This document shows, piece by piece, positions 46,021 through 57,921 of a DNA stretch of 64,000 nt; positions within the stretch are counted from its first letter, which is position 1, and the number at the start of each line of letters is the position of its first letter. The stretch is from Ficedula albicollis. Lineage: Eukaryota > Chordata > Aves > Passeriformes > Muscicapidae. A program made the position numbers and the translations under genes. The DNA is taken from assembly GCF_000247815.1 (NCBI RefSeq), contig NC_021681.1, forward strand, positions 23,258,789-23,322,788, written 5' to 3'. The notes beneath the pieces were generated by a model. It ran no database searches and had not been told where the DNA came from. It saw only the letters and a program-made list of their open reading frames with translations.

Positions 46021-47429
46021 TTTCACAAGCATGAGGGTTTGTGTCACTTTTCCTAATGAGGTGTTTGGATTTCATTTCAGTACAGGAAGCAGGGACAGGC
46101 AGAGGAGGGGATGGAGCCCTGGCAGCATTTTCAGGGAGTGGAATATTTTTGTTAGTGACATTCCCACCTCTGTGCCTGACAAGGGTCAGAGTGCCTGACC
46201 CAGGGGGACCATGGGGGAGCTGAGCTGGTCCTTATTGCCATGGGATCCCTGGAATTCAGGGAACGCCAGATGCTTGGCTAAATCAAGAATTAAATGAGTT
46301 TCTGTGACCTAAAAACAAGTGGGTCTGGGCCACAGCCCCAGCCTTGGAGCAGAGAATGAGCAGCAGAGGGGAATGCTCAGTTTCCAGCTCACAGAGTGGT
46401 CCCAGCCTGATGCTCTGCTTTAGAATTGACAGAGGGGAAGTCAGAATTCAAAGGGAAATGTTCCATCACTTTGGGATTTGGCAGCACAGAGCAGCCGTGG
46501 GCATCCCATGACCGGAGCTGGCAGGGACTCATCAAAATACTGGAGACAGTTCAGGGAGCAGGGGGAGAGCACAGGGAAAACTGCTGGTGGAAGGAAAATC
46601 CATGTACAGCCAGCCCAGGAGAGCAGAATCCTGGTGGTTTGGGTGAGAACAACCCAGGGAAACACCCAGTGAGGCAGGAGCCCTCAGCCTCCCACCAAAA
46701 CACAAAACCCACCATAAAATTCTGACCAGAAACTGTGTGTTTGCTCAGAGTTAATTAGCCATTGCAGCAATTAATTTAAAGGTTGTGATGAATTTTTGAT
46801 CACGAGACATCTTTGAAAAGCCTCTGTGGTTCAGCCCCAGCTTGGGATCACAGGGAAATCTGCCCACCACAAGCTGAAGGGCCAGTCAAGAGGATGGTAA
46901 GAGCTCATGAACACATGAAAAAATATCACAATGCAAAACATCATCCCAGTGGAGCTCATTCCAGAGCTCCCCTCGGTGAGGCTGCTCCGTGAGGAGCAAG
47001 CAGGGAGTGCTGTGGTTGGGAGCACAGCCTGTAAATCCATTTGTCACCGAAGCACAAATTCGGGGCTGACACCTCGTTCCCACCTCTGCTCAGGTTTCCA
47101 AGGGAAGGAGCCTCAGGGCACTCCCTGCTCCAAAGGACCTGAGCGCGGAAATTCGGTGTTTGCAGAGCTCCTGCTCGCTCCACTGCACCGGGATGAACGG
47201 GCACACGCAGCATCTGCAGGGAGAGGCAGGGAGAAACCACAGCTGCGCACCCAGAGCGAGGGAAAGAGCTGCCTTTGGTACCTCTGACACAGCAGCAGCC
47301 CCCAAACAGAGTTCCCTTCTTGCTGGTTCAAATGCAGAGCTATTCATCATCATCATCATCACAACTGAAGAGAATTAAAAAACCCAGATTATTAAAAGAA
47401 ATTCTTTGCTGTGAAGAATTAGGAAATAG
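46021..47429. other. Intergenic, no gene seen
   Basis: Moderately GC-rich single-copy sequence with a short (ATC)n run at about 47344-47361. Overlapping open frames on both strands lack domain features or splice context. Confidence 0.5.
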
Positions 47430-47592
47430 AAACAGGAACAGGTGCCCCAGGGAGGTTTTGGGCTCCCCATCCCTGGAAGTGTCCAAGGACAGGTTGGATA
47501 AGACCTTGAGCACGCTGGAATAGTGGAAGGGGGTGGAAATGGAGGAGCTTTAAGGAGCCCAAAGCATCCTGGAATTCTAAATCCATGAGCAT
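47430..47592 (+). mobile_element. CR1 LINE 3' fragment
   Basis: Sense-order CR1 blocks: 'ggaagtgtccaaggacaggt', 'tggataagaccttgagcacg', 'ctggaatagtggaagggggt' and the tail 'catcctggaattctaa'. Confidence 0.88.
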
Positions 47593-50224
47593 ACAGCTAT
47601 ACAGAAATATCTATTACACGAAGCAATTTGTGCAGAATTGTGTTTACCTGAGCCTTGGGCAAAAGGCTGTTGTAGATGAGCTCAGTTCTGAGTTTCCAGG
47701 CTCTCCTGCAACCCAAAACAACCAGTTATGAGTATCTGTATGCCACTGACCTGTTTCCCTGAGGAACATGAGCATTGTTACGTGGCACAGAAGAGCCAAC
47801 TGCACTCCTTGGGCTGCCAAAAGCTCTAGGAAACAAAGGCAAATTGGAAATGGTTCCCCTGCCTGTTCCGTGGCATGCCAGATGGCCGTGCTAATGGATC
47901 GATTTGGTTGTAAAATGAAGGGATGTGGTGCAATAATGAAAAATGTTGAGATGCCTCCAACCTCAAAATCAATATTTTGATGAGTTTTAAAATAAATTTG
48001 TTGAAAATAATGCTGTGATTTGAAGAAAGTGGAAGTGTTATAATTCACAGTGACAGATCTGCAAAGCCTCAATCCATGTTGTTCCTGAAGAGACATTGAG
48101 AAAAGCTTAAAATTAGAATACTGGAAAATTTTTTGGCAGTTTCAAAATTGGGAATCTGTTCAGAATGGAGTTTCTCACTGACGTTTTTGTGCAGAGCCTC
48201 AGGAACACAACCAGGAGATCTCCAGACCCAAAGTCCTGAGCTCCTGTGGGTTATTTGGGGGCTGTGTGGCAAAGCAAGGGGACTCAGTGCAAGGACGAGG
48301 AGAGTGCGGCTGTAACTTTTATCCTGCTTCACTTCCCACGTGGATTTTGGGCTGTCATTAGCAGCTCTCCGGGTTACTCTGCATGCTGGTTCCACACTGC
48401 CAGACATCCCCTCAGGGCTTGTCCTCACAGCAAACATCCCTGCACCTGCAATTTGCCGTTTACCTCCGCGCCTGCTGCATTCCCCACCCAAGGCTCCCTG
48501 TCACATTGCCTCAAGGAAACTCTGCTCTGGCACTGCCTGAGAGCAGCTCAAAGCCCAGTTCCAGCCTCTCTCACCCTGCTCCAGCCCTCCTGTTTCGTTT
48601 CCTGCCTCCAGCAGCTCTTCTGGCTTTCCAGTGGATCCCCATGAATGGCGCTGACGCCTCAGGTCTTCCTTCCACCAAAAACTGCTTTATCGAAGCTTTG
48701 CAGGTGACATCCCCATTAAATCGAGCTCAGCCCCGCACCTGAGCTGCCCCCTTCTGAGGGGACACCCCAGGAATTGCGCTCAGTGTGGGCAGGAGAGAAG
48801 GAAGGGCGTTTCCACCTTGCTGGGTAGCAAAGGTTTCACAGCTCGAGCTGTTGAATGTTTCAGTGTGGAAAAAGGAGAGGAGATTATTTGACATTCCTCT
48901 GTATCTTAGCAAACTGCTAAAGATTCATGAATATTTCAAAGAGCCCTGGCTTTTTGAAAGGTGCCTTAAATCTCTCTGGTGCGCAGCAGATGTGGTGTTT
49001 TCCATTCCAGGTACAGCATCACAGATTGAGCTCTGCCTTGGGTTGCTGGTATTTTAAGCAGCAGAGGGCAAAAAATTAAATAAAAGTCAATATTTTTTTC
49101 CCTTACAGGGCAATCCCACAACTGCCAATTCTGTGGGTGAATAACCTGATCTGTAACTTGCTTATCCCACATCAAATCTTCCTGTTCCCAGCAGCTGGAT
49201 TTTGCTAAAGGTGCCTCCTGGAGAAAGCACCCACATCAAATCTTCCTGTTCCCAGCAGCTGGATTTTGCTAAAGGTGCCGCCTGGAGAAAGCAGCATCCA
49301 GCTTGGGTAGAAGTACAGAGCCACGTCCACTTTTTTCCTTGCTTCCACAAAGCTGATCTTCCCTTCTGATGGTGTTTTCCTGGGACAATTGTGCTCAGAC
49401 CCAGAGGAGCTGCCACCAGGTCAGAATTCCCCTCCCTGTTTGTGCTGACTGATCCCTCTGGTGTGGGCAGTGGGTTTGGAACCTCCAAAAACCACACATT
49501 TCATCTCAGAGAAAAAAACACAAAACAAGGAATTGAGGGTTCGGGCATGGCAGGATGAGCTTGGTTTGTTTGGTCCCCTGTGATAGGGAGGGAAATTCTC
49601 ATTTTGTGTGATCAGTGTGAAGCACATCCATCCTCTGCAGGGCAGGACACCCTGTCTGGGGTGGGGAATGCAAACCTCCAGGGAATTGTCCCCATTCCTT
49701 AGGAGTTTTGGGTCCATTTGGGTGTCCCCTCCTGCAGATCACCAACACAAATGGATTGCTGGATCCTCCCTTTGTGCCCAAACCATCTGAATGTGCTCAC
49801 AAGGGGCAGCTCACTGCCTGCCTCAGCCTCCCCAGCTCTGCCAGCCCAGGAAATGCAATACCTAATAAGAGGATTAAGTAGAGAGGAATTCTGTTTAATA
49901 TTGTATTAGCAATGGCAGATCCCTCCCCTGCCTGCTCCAGCTCCCTCACAGGATACAATGTCCACGCTTGTAAGGGAAGATTATTGACATCTGATCAGTC
50001 AATAAATCTGTTCTTGTTTTTTAATGACCCCAAGAGCTGTTTCCACACGCTCACATCGTCTTACCAACAATTTACCCTCGTAAATTAATTATTTCCTTTA
50101 GGGCCTTTTAAACCCTAGGACCTGTTTTAGCTCCTTTGCAACAATTCTCGTTTAGTTGTAAATCAAGGCTCAGGGCAGGGCAGGGTTGAACCTCACCAGC
50201 CCAGACAGAGCTGTGCAAAACCAG
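47593..50224. other. Intergenic, no gene seen
   Basis: Single-copy sequence except for the 64-bp duplication listed separately. No exon, RNA gene or repeat family recognised. Confidence 0.5.
49166..49291. repeat. 64-bp head-to-tail duplication
   Basis: 'cccacatcaaatcttcctgt' at 49166 recurs at 49230. The copies are nearly identical, with one noticed difference ('gcctcc' versus 'gccgcc'). Confidence 0.93.
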
Positions 50225-50645
50225 AAACAGAGACAGCAAGAAAAACCTTCTCAAAGGATGCAGGAGACAGCTCAGAGGGATGGAGCACAGCTGATGTGTG
50301 GGAACTGGGAGAGCTGGGGTGCTCAGCCTGGAAAAGAGCTTGGGTGAGCTGGCTGTGACCTTCCAGGACCCGAGGGGAGCCTCAAGAAAGAGGGACAGGG
50401 ACTGTTTAGGAGGGGCTGCAGTGACAGGACCATGGGAACGGCTTTAAACTGACAGAGGGCAGGGTTAGAAGGGATATTGGGAAGGAGTTTCCAATTCCAA
50501 TTTCCCTGTGAGGGTGGGGAGGATCCCTGGCAGAGCCCAAGGCCAGGCTGGACAGGGTTTGGAACAACCTGGGATAGTGGAATGTGTTGGAACCGGATGA
50601 TTTCTTAGCTCCCTTCCAACCCAAACCATTCTGTGATTCTACAAT
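50225..50645 (+). mobile_element. CR1 LINE 3' fragment, about 420 bp
   Basis: The longest CR1 in the window. It includes the upstream block 'cagcctggaaaagagcttgg' and then 'ggaggggctgcagtgacagg'. It continues through 'gggatattgggaaggagttt' and 'tggaacaacctgggatagtg', ending with the 'aaccattctgtgattctaca' tail. Confidence 0.94.
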
Positions 50646-53600
50646 TTAGAATAAGTGGGTTTGAGTCCTCTGTTGCTAAATCCTGCACGTGACATTTGCA
50701 ATAATTTTCCCTTCTGTGCCTGAGTTTTGTGCCTGTTTAAAGGGGGAGAACAGTCCTCTGTTATCACAGAAGGACTTGATCAATAAGAATGTATTAAAGA
50801 TTCATATATAGGTGTATTAAAGCATCCACGCTATGCTAATGTCTCCCATTTAAATACTATAAAAAGCTCAGTGGGCTCTTGACTGCGCCATTAAGTGAAC
50901 GATGGGCAAATTGGAAATGTCCAAGAAAAAGAAGGAACAGAATTACACTCTGCTATGAAACACCAGGCAGCTCCCATAAAAATCAATGGCACTGCATAGC
51001 AGTAAATTGCAGGGGAGATGAGCTTTATTTCATGGCTCATAAGTGAACATGAATCTCTAACAACCTGTCAGCCCTGACAGCTGTGCCTCTGCAAGGAACT
51101 GGATTTTGGGAGCTGCCTCCATGCCCTGGGCCTGCTCCTGTGGGATATCCCCAGCAGGTTTCACTCAGGTGGCAGGAAGCCTCTCCAGGCTCATGCCCCT
51201 GAAATCTGCACACTGCTGGAGCGACTGAGCTGTGCCAGAGCTCCTTTAGAATGCTGGGTTTGCTTCTGTGTGTTCTGCTCTCCAAGCCCCTTCTGCTCCA
51301 GGCAGACAAGTTGCTCCCTGATAATGCTAAGGCAGCATCTTAAGGAGGGACAGAAAGGAAAAAAATTCCTGCCTGAAAAGTGACACAAAAACCTGTGACA
51401 AGGCTGCAGGAGGAAACAGGAAAGGGGTTGCCACGTGCCCTGACATTTTGTCCTGCTGCAGTGTCTGCTGGCTGGGTTCATGGCAGGGAAATTGCTCACA
51501 GGCTGCAGCTGTGGGGCTAAAAGCTCATCAGGGGAGGAGCAGACACCGATTTTGGTGGATTTTGGTGAGGGGGGGTGTGCTGTGCCTGCTGAAGTGGGAT
51601 GGCTGAGGGCACTGCGGGTTAAAATCCAGGATGGAGCAGCTCTGCTTTGCAGAACCTTTCCCAGCCTGGATTGCCACAAACACAGCAAGTGCCAGTAAGT
51701 TCTCCCCTTTTGGATTTCCACACCCAGAACTGGCTTTGGTGGGCACTTGGGGAGCCCAGTGCAGCTCCAGAGTCAAACCCAGAAGCCAGCAGGGGATCTG
51801 CACAAACCAGCACCTTGTGGCCCTACCTGGAGATAAAGGTCTATGGGAGCAGCAGATAAAAATCAAACAAGTGACATAAATCCCTGAGGTCATGGAAAAA
51901 CCTCCTCAGATTTAACCACTGCCCCCTAATTCATCACCTTTTTATCTAACAGTGAAAAGCAGGAACTGCCAAAACACTGAGAGCAAACCAGCCTAAAAAA
52001 ACTTTATTTTCCCTCAAGCCAGGTTCTTCACCTTATCCCCTCCCCAGACACTGCACTTGCCTCCAGATCCCCCTTCAAGCTGCCAATATCCCACATCAAG
52101 GAGGCACTTCCAGCCTCATCTTTCCACTATTTTCCTTTTCCATAGCGTGTTAGTTCCCCTGATGATTTCTTATTATCCTCCAAAAGGCTTTTGAATCTCT
52201 TTCCCCGACCCACCCAGCACAATAAATCATCAGGAATTAAATTATCTATCAAAGAGCTAATAGGCTTGTTCCTTCAGGGGCCAAATTAGTTATTGCAAAC
52301 TTTATCTGGGAGGGGGGAGCTTTAAAAATGTTAAAACCAACAGGTTTTAGTCCTTATTATCCTCTCTGAAGCCTGTCTGTGTCAGCCACTCAAGGCACCA
52401 CAAGAATCAGCTGCTCAGCACAGATGGCCTTGCACTAAAGGTCAAAGAAAAGAGCAAGAAAAACGTGGAAATACTGAAAACCATCCCTGCGGGCAGTGGC
52501 TGCTGGCTGGAGTTCCCTTTGTGGAGAGGTTTCACTGCCTTTGAAATTCTTCCTCGGTGCTGCTCATGCAATTCCATTGTACAAGAATTTTGCTCTTGTT
52601 GTTTGGCTTTGCTTTGTGTTTTAAGCGGGATTTCTGTTATCTCTCAAGAAAGTAAAATGTGTTTGCTTCGTTGTGAAGGGATTAGGAGCTGAGACTTTGT
52701 GTCATGTTAAAGCAGCATAGACTCTCCATCGTGTAACAAAAACTTAGCAACAAAAGCCCTCAAAAACTGATTATGAGAGCAATTTTCCTCTGTATATAAG
52801 AGCCTGGAATGAAGGGCTGAAATTCAGCTGAGGGGGTGAAAAAGCTGCACTGGATATTATTCCATCTGGGGAAAATGCTGGGTAAATAAATACCTGTTGA
52901 GTGAGTGAAAATATCCATTTGGCTTCATCTGAAGGTGAAATTATAGGTGGGAAACTTTGAATTTCCTAATTTTTAGGAGGAAATGGTGAAGCAGAGCCCA
53001 GCAGAAAGAGCCTGGGAGGGATGTGTGGGGTGCCCTGAGTGTGCTCAGCCCCACAGAGAGTTTTGGGAGTCCCTCTGCACAGAACCAGCACACTGTGACT
53101 CCAAAAGGGATCTTATCATGAGCATCCAGGCAATTTTAAGGAGCTCCATAATGAGGGGATTTTATCTTTTTAGAAATCCTATGAAATGGATTTCTTTGAG
53201 GCACTGGAGAGTGATTTGCACAACCCAAAAAATTAGCACAAAGAGCTAAAAAAGGCACTTTAAAGCCAAGACCTAGGGCCAGCTCCCTCAGGTGGGCTCT
53301 TTCAACCATGCTGGGTACAACTTCCAGCAAAAACTCAACAACCAAGAGACCCAGAATGGCCCAAGGAAGAAAGAGAGGCAAATTGAAGCTGGTTATTATT
53401 GTCAAAAAGTTCAGCATTTCCCTGTGGAATCTGTTTCTTTTGGCTGTAGTTCATTCCACTGGATAAAACACACTTTTTTTTTTTTTTTCCTAATTCATTT
53501 GAACTTCTGGCAGCTGCACTTCAGCTCACTGGCCAGGGTTCTGTGGCTGCTCTGCTCTCTGCAGTTCTCATTGTTGGATAGTTCAGGTCAGATTATTCCA

Positions 53601-54800
53601 CTGGGACAATGTTAATGGCTGTGACAGGTCCCAGTGCTCAGGCAGGCATCTCTCAAACAGATGAGCCCCTAATTCTGGGAATATCTTCCAATGATGGGGT
53701 TTGTTCAAACAGGATTTTGCAGTGAAATGAAGAGAAGGAGGGCAGGGAGTAGCTCAAATTGGTGCTGAGGGAGTTGCTGTGGTTCAGAATGAGCCTGGTC
53801 CCAGCTGGTGACAGCAGAGCTCAGCTCCAGGAAAGGGCAGGAGTGAGAATCACTGAGAATATCTGGGGGGTGATTCCTCCTCTCTGGAATTGCACCTTGG
53901 CTCTCCTGCAAGCAGCACACTGCAGCCCCAGCACCAATTAAAGGATGCACCTCCAGGTAAATGAGGAAAACTGTTTGGAGGAAAGAGGTGAACTGCAACT
54001 TAATTAAAGCAATGTAAGGAGGAAGGCTGGATTCAGCTCAGTCCTGGCAGAAGGAAGAGTTTTGGGTTCCATACATCAAGAGCACAGGAATTTCCATCAG
54101 ATATTCCCATATCATTACTGTCCAAGCTTCTCTCATCCCTGTTCAGGTTATCACTTTTATTTTTAAGGCTGATTTTATCCACAGCATTTCTTGTTGATGG
54201 CTTTCTTTCCTTTCCTTCAGGGCTTTCAATTGCAGCATGTAGGGTGTATACCTGGCAATTCCAACACAAATCTGTCTGGAATGATAGATTACAAATGAAA
54301 AATGAGTGATCTGGGATATCTAAATAGTTTATTTCCAGCCTGCTCCCTGCCATGTGCCTCTGCATGTCCAGTACATGTATCCAAATGGATCAGAGTGTCA
54401 GTCAGCATATTCAGCAAATTCATTTTCCCTTTTGGTATTGATAGCAAGGAAATCATCAAAAATGCTGAAAACTGAACAGCAAAAATTAAGTGGTGATGAC
54501 TGAAAGCTGCCTTGGACAGAGCAGGAGGAACTTGGTTTTAATCAGACAGGAAGGAAATGGTGAAATAAATGAGCACAGTCTGATATATTCAGGTTCATGT
54601 TCTCTGGGGAAAGGGGAGAGGGCTGTGCTTCTGCAGGGTTACCATGCCATGGACAGGAGCAGGGCAGGGCAGGGACAGGAGGGATCCTGGCCATGGGGAC
54701 GTGCAGGGAGAGCTGGGACTGAGCACAGCACCCTCAGCACATCCCAGAGGCTGGGCCAGGCATTTCTCACGGACACAACACCCTGAGAGCTCACAGGAAC
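50646..54800. other. Intergenic, no gene seen
   Basis: About 4.2 kb of single-copy sequence with a T-tract near 53473-53488. No exon with splice context or known repeat was recognised on either strand. Confidence 0.5.
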
Positions 54801-54811
54801 CTCAGCAGGCT

Positions 54812-54920
54812 CTTGTGATGTGCTTGGGGCTGCTCTGCGCCCCAGCACTGCAGGATGAACTCAGGGAATTCACCAATAAATTATTTAACCCATAGCAGTG
54901 TGGGAATTTGGGGTGGGATG
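54812..54920 (+). repeat. Unclassified dispersed repeat, copy A
   Basis: About 108 bp from 'ctcttgtgatgtgcttgggg' to 'ggaatttggggtgggatgg'. It matches the reverse complement of 57814-57921 with scattered differences. In one frame both copies read a peptide containing ELREFTNKLF. I see no splice sites or start context that would make it an exon. Probably part of an interspersed element related to the neighbouring LTR material. Confidence 0.75.
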
Positions 54921-54933
54921 GTTTGCATTTGTC

Positions 54934-54975
54934 TTGGTTTGAAGGACAGGTGTTTGCCAATAAAAGCAAAAGCTA
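54934..54975 (+). mobile_element. LTR-end fragment resembling the 55268 LTR
   Basis: 'tgtcttggtttgaaggacag' followed by 'gtgtttgccaataaaagcaa' closely resembles the first 40 bp of the LTR at 55268. Similarity fades afterwards, so this is a truncated or diverged second LTR of the same group, in the same orientation and 334 bp upstream. Confidence 0.65.
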
Positions 54976-55267
54976 GCAAGTATGCTTGCTCTTTTGCTGA
55001 GAAGATTACAAATTCTGCAGAACTCGATGTTTCAAAATGAACTCATTTCCAGCCAACAGCAGAAAAGAAGGTAGTCAGGAAGAGGAAGTACGCAGGAGTG
55101 AAGAGCCTCAGATATCCCTGAGAGATGAAAGTATGAATCGTTTAAGGTATTAAAGCTACTTTTGTCTTATCCTTTCTATAGTGATACAGCTCGCTTAATC
55201 ATGAGCAGCATGCCATTTAAGTATTTTTCCTATCTTCATTGATTTTTATGTGAATTTCTAACAGAAC

Positions 55268-55984
55268 TGTCTTAGGTTGAAGGACAGGTATCTGCCAATA
55301 AAGGCAGAAGCTTCTTTTTGAAATGGAGAATGTAAACCCCCCCTTCTTCCAAATTATTATTATAATTTTGAAATTAAGGGGCTCTCAGGCAAAGATATGG
55401 GAATTAGGAATAACAGTTCTTTACTAGGAAAATTAAAATAGAAATGCAGTATTACAAAGAACAATCCCAAACCCTGCCAGAGTCAGAATCCAAGCTGACA
55501 CCCGTCAGTCAGTCAGGGTGTTGGCAGCAGTCCCATTCAATGGTGGCTGCATCCTCCTGCAGGGGCAGATGTGGTTCAGCTGGAGCAGGGCTCCTGGAGA
55601 AGGTGCAGTTTCCTCTGAAGCTCCAGGGATGATGTGCAAAGGTCTGGTTTTCCTCTGGGATCCAGTGGAAAGATGGATAACTTGCTGTCCAAAATGTCAG
55701 TTTTTCTCTGGGTAGGAAAGGCTTGGCTCCTCCCCTGGCTGGAGCATCTCCCATGGGATGATGTAATTTTATCAGCCATGCCCTGGGACTCAGTGGCCAT
55801 GAACAGGAGATATCTCCTGGAGGGAGGATGGGCTGTGGGAAGATAAAGATGATTGCCCAGCTGGTTTAAAGGTGCCCATGAGCAGATAATGTGTGCCAGG
55901 AGATCAGGGGCACTGCCCCACTGGTTTAACAGATGGTGACAGAACACACATTTCTGGCCACATCCTGTACTCCAACCCAAGACA
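55268..55984. mobile_element. Solo LTR of an endogenous retrovirus, 717 bp
   Basis: Begins TGTCTTAGGTTGAAGGACA and ends CCAACCCAAGACA, so the ends form the imperfect terminal inverted repeat (TG...CA) of a retroviral LTR. The interior contains features I remember from passerine LTR families, such as 'ttaaggggctctcaggcaaa', 'aacagttctttactaggaaa', 'gatgatgtaattttatcagc' and 'gagatatctcctggaggga'. No gag, pol or env sequence is attached on either side. No clean target-site duplication is visible (left 'agaac', right 'gcact'), which suggests age or rearrangement. It is non-coding. Confidence 0.85.
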
Positions 55985-56725
55985 GCACTGAAATTCCAGA
56001 GGGGGAATTACAGGCTGAGCTGATCAGTTCTGCTTTGCCCCTGGTGCCCTCCCAGCCTCTGAAACCCAGCGTGAGGCACTGAGAGAACTCATTTCTCATG
56101 GGAATCCCCTGCTCTCCTCTTTGCTGTGCTCACCCACACTCAGGGCTGCAATGAACAGTCCTGGGGAAGGATATTGCCTCAAAACCTTTCTTTCCTGAGT
56201 GATTTAAATAATTTGGACCAGTAGTGTTTGTCCTTCATGTCCTGCAAGGTGAGGTATGTGTGAGCAGATTGTTTTTGAAATGTTTATCAGTACTTGATGG
56301 TTTCTTCTCTGCTACAACTTTGCTTCCATGACCCCTGAACTGTAATAATTACAGATATTTTCAACCCTGCTCTGAAACTCCTGGGATCATAATAAAGAAT
56401 TGAATGAAAAACCTTATTTTCTTTCTATTCATTTAGTTAATCTGGTTTGGTTTTTTTGTATTTGATATAGCTCAAATTTTTCTATTCAAACTTTTCTAAT
56501 TTGTGTTGAGAGATTAAGACATAATGGGAAGTGAAGAGACAGCTAAATTAGACAGGTTTGGGCTCATCAGCCCTGGACCTGCCTGAGGATGTTAAGCAAG
56601 ATTTTGGGAGCACTTTGCTAAGTTTTCATGAAATGTCAGGTTCAAAGGAATCTTTGTAAGTAATTGGAAATTGATTTCATGCCACTTTGATACTGAGCTC
56701 ACCTGTAGCAGCTGTTATTTTGCAT
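55985..56725. other. Intergenic, no gene seen
   Basis: AT-rich single-copy sequence between the solo LTR and a CR1 fragment. Confidence 0.5.
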
Positions 56726-56727
56726 TT

Positions 56728-56900
56728 CAGAATGGGTGGAAGGAATTTTCCCTGTGGGGCTGGGGAGGCCCTGGCACAGATTTCCCAGAGAAGCTGTGGC
56801 TGCCCCTGGATCCCTGAAAATGTCCAAGGCCGTTGAGGGCATTGAATTAAATGGGCTTTTCTGTCCCTTCCAACCTGAACCATTCTATGCTTCTCTGATC
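56728..56900 (+). mobile_element. CR1 LINE 3' fragment
   Basis: Sense-order CR1 blocks: 'ggaaggaattttccctgtgg', 'ccagagaagctgtggctgcc', 'cctggatccctgaaaatgtc' and the tail 'cttccaacctgaaccattct'. Confidence 0.92.
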
Positions 56901-57346
56901 TTTAAATCTCTCTGCAGCACGCCTCAAACATCACCAGCACGTTCTTGCTCCTGGATGCACTTTAAATAAAATCAGCAAGGCTCCCCAGAATCACCTCATA
57001 TTTCCCTGGGATCCCAGAGCCAGAGCATTAAAATAATGAAACGGAAAATTATGAGAGCAGAACCAACTTCCTGTGTGGAAAGAATAAATCAGTGTCTGTG
57101 CCTTTGGCTGAGCCAGCACTCAGGTGCAAGCAGCAGAGCCCCTGTTCCCAGGAGAGGCTGGAGCAGCTCCTAATTGCAGCTGCAAGAGCTGGGGTGACTT
57201 TACCAGGAGCTGAAACACCTGCCCACGGGACTGGAGAATTTCCCACCTCAGCCTCCCTTTCTGATGCTGGATTCTGGGAGGAGAGCCCAGTGCTTGAGTG
57301 CTTGGTGTGTGATTTCAGCAGGGCTGGTTTAATGCCCCTTGGGGTC

Positions 57347-57603
57347 TGAATTCAGAACAGCAATAAACTGATGGATTCTCAATCCAGCACCCCCCAAGAG
57401 ATGGTCTGGCAGTTGGATTCTCAATCCAGCACCCCCCAGGAGATGGTCTGGCAGTTCCCAAGATCCTGCTCCAGCTGCCACTTCAGGAAAATCTTGATTT
57501 CTGTGACAAAATTCTGTGATTTTGATTTCTATATAAAAATAGAAATGGGACATGCTGTCTACCTTGGCAGCCTTATGGCACTTAGGTCTGTCAAAGGATT
57601 GTC
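57347..57603 (-). pseudogene. Duplicated fragment of the LRR gene (partial exon plus intron)
   Basis: Matches 61564-61757 in the same orientation. Read on the minus strand it holds the last 41 bp of the first visible LRR exon (57563-57603), coding for [13 protein letters not shown] plus part of a codon. That is followed by the same GTAGAC donor and the adjacent intron sequence. Just upstream of the fragment the LRR frame meets a TGA, and no acceptor is present, so it is a broken copy and not an extra exon. It also carries an internal 42-bp tandem duplication. Confidence 0.85.
57373..57456. repeat. 42-bp head-to-tail duplication inside the LRR-gene fragment
   Basis: Two adjacent copies (57373-57414 and 57415-57456) starting 'ggattctcaatccagcaccc', with one noticed difference (aag/agg). 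The parental locus at 61.6 kb has only a short version of this stretch. Confidence 0.94.
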
Positions 57604-57813
57604 TCACACATGTCCTCAGCTGGAAGGAATATATTTAATGCTTTGTGTCCAGCCTTCCACTGCCAGGCACAACAGGGGTTCTTTAGAATGATAACGTGTT
57701 CTAGGATATCTGCATTCATTTCTAGACTCTCCTCAGTCCATAAAAAACTTTTGTTTTCTGTTCCCCTCCACAGCAAAGATTCCTGCTCTGAGCCAGTTTG
57801 CCATGTACAGCAC

Positions 57814-57921
57814 CTCCCCAAATTTCCACATTGCTGTGGACTAAATAACTTGTTGGTGAATTCCCTGAGTTCAGCCTGGCACTGCTGGGCACAGAGCAGT
57901 TCCAAGCACATCACAGGAGCC
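57814..57921 (-). repeat. Unclassified dispersed repeat, copy B (inverted)
   Basis: Reverse-complement counterpart of 54812-54920, about 3 kb away. Includes 'ttggtgaattccctgagttc' on the + strand. Confidence 0.75.

Noticed and set aside
54644..54895. Possible exon encoding a peptide with ELREFTNKLF
   Set aside because: A diverged inverted copy exists 3 kb away and neither copy has splice sites; more likely a dispersed repeat.
55268..55984. Viral genes around the LTR
   Set aside because: No gag, pol or env-like frames flank the LTR; it is a solo element.
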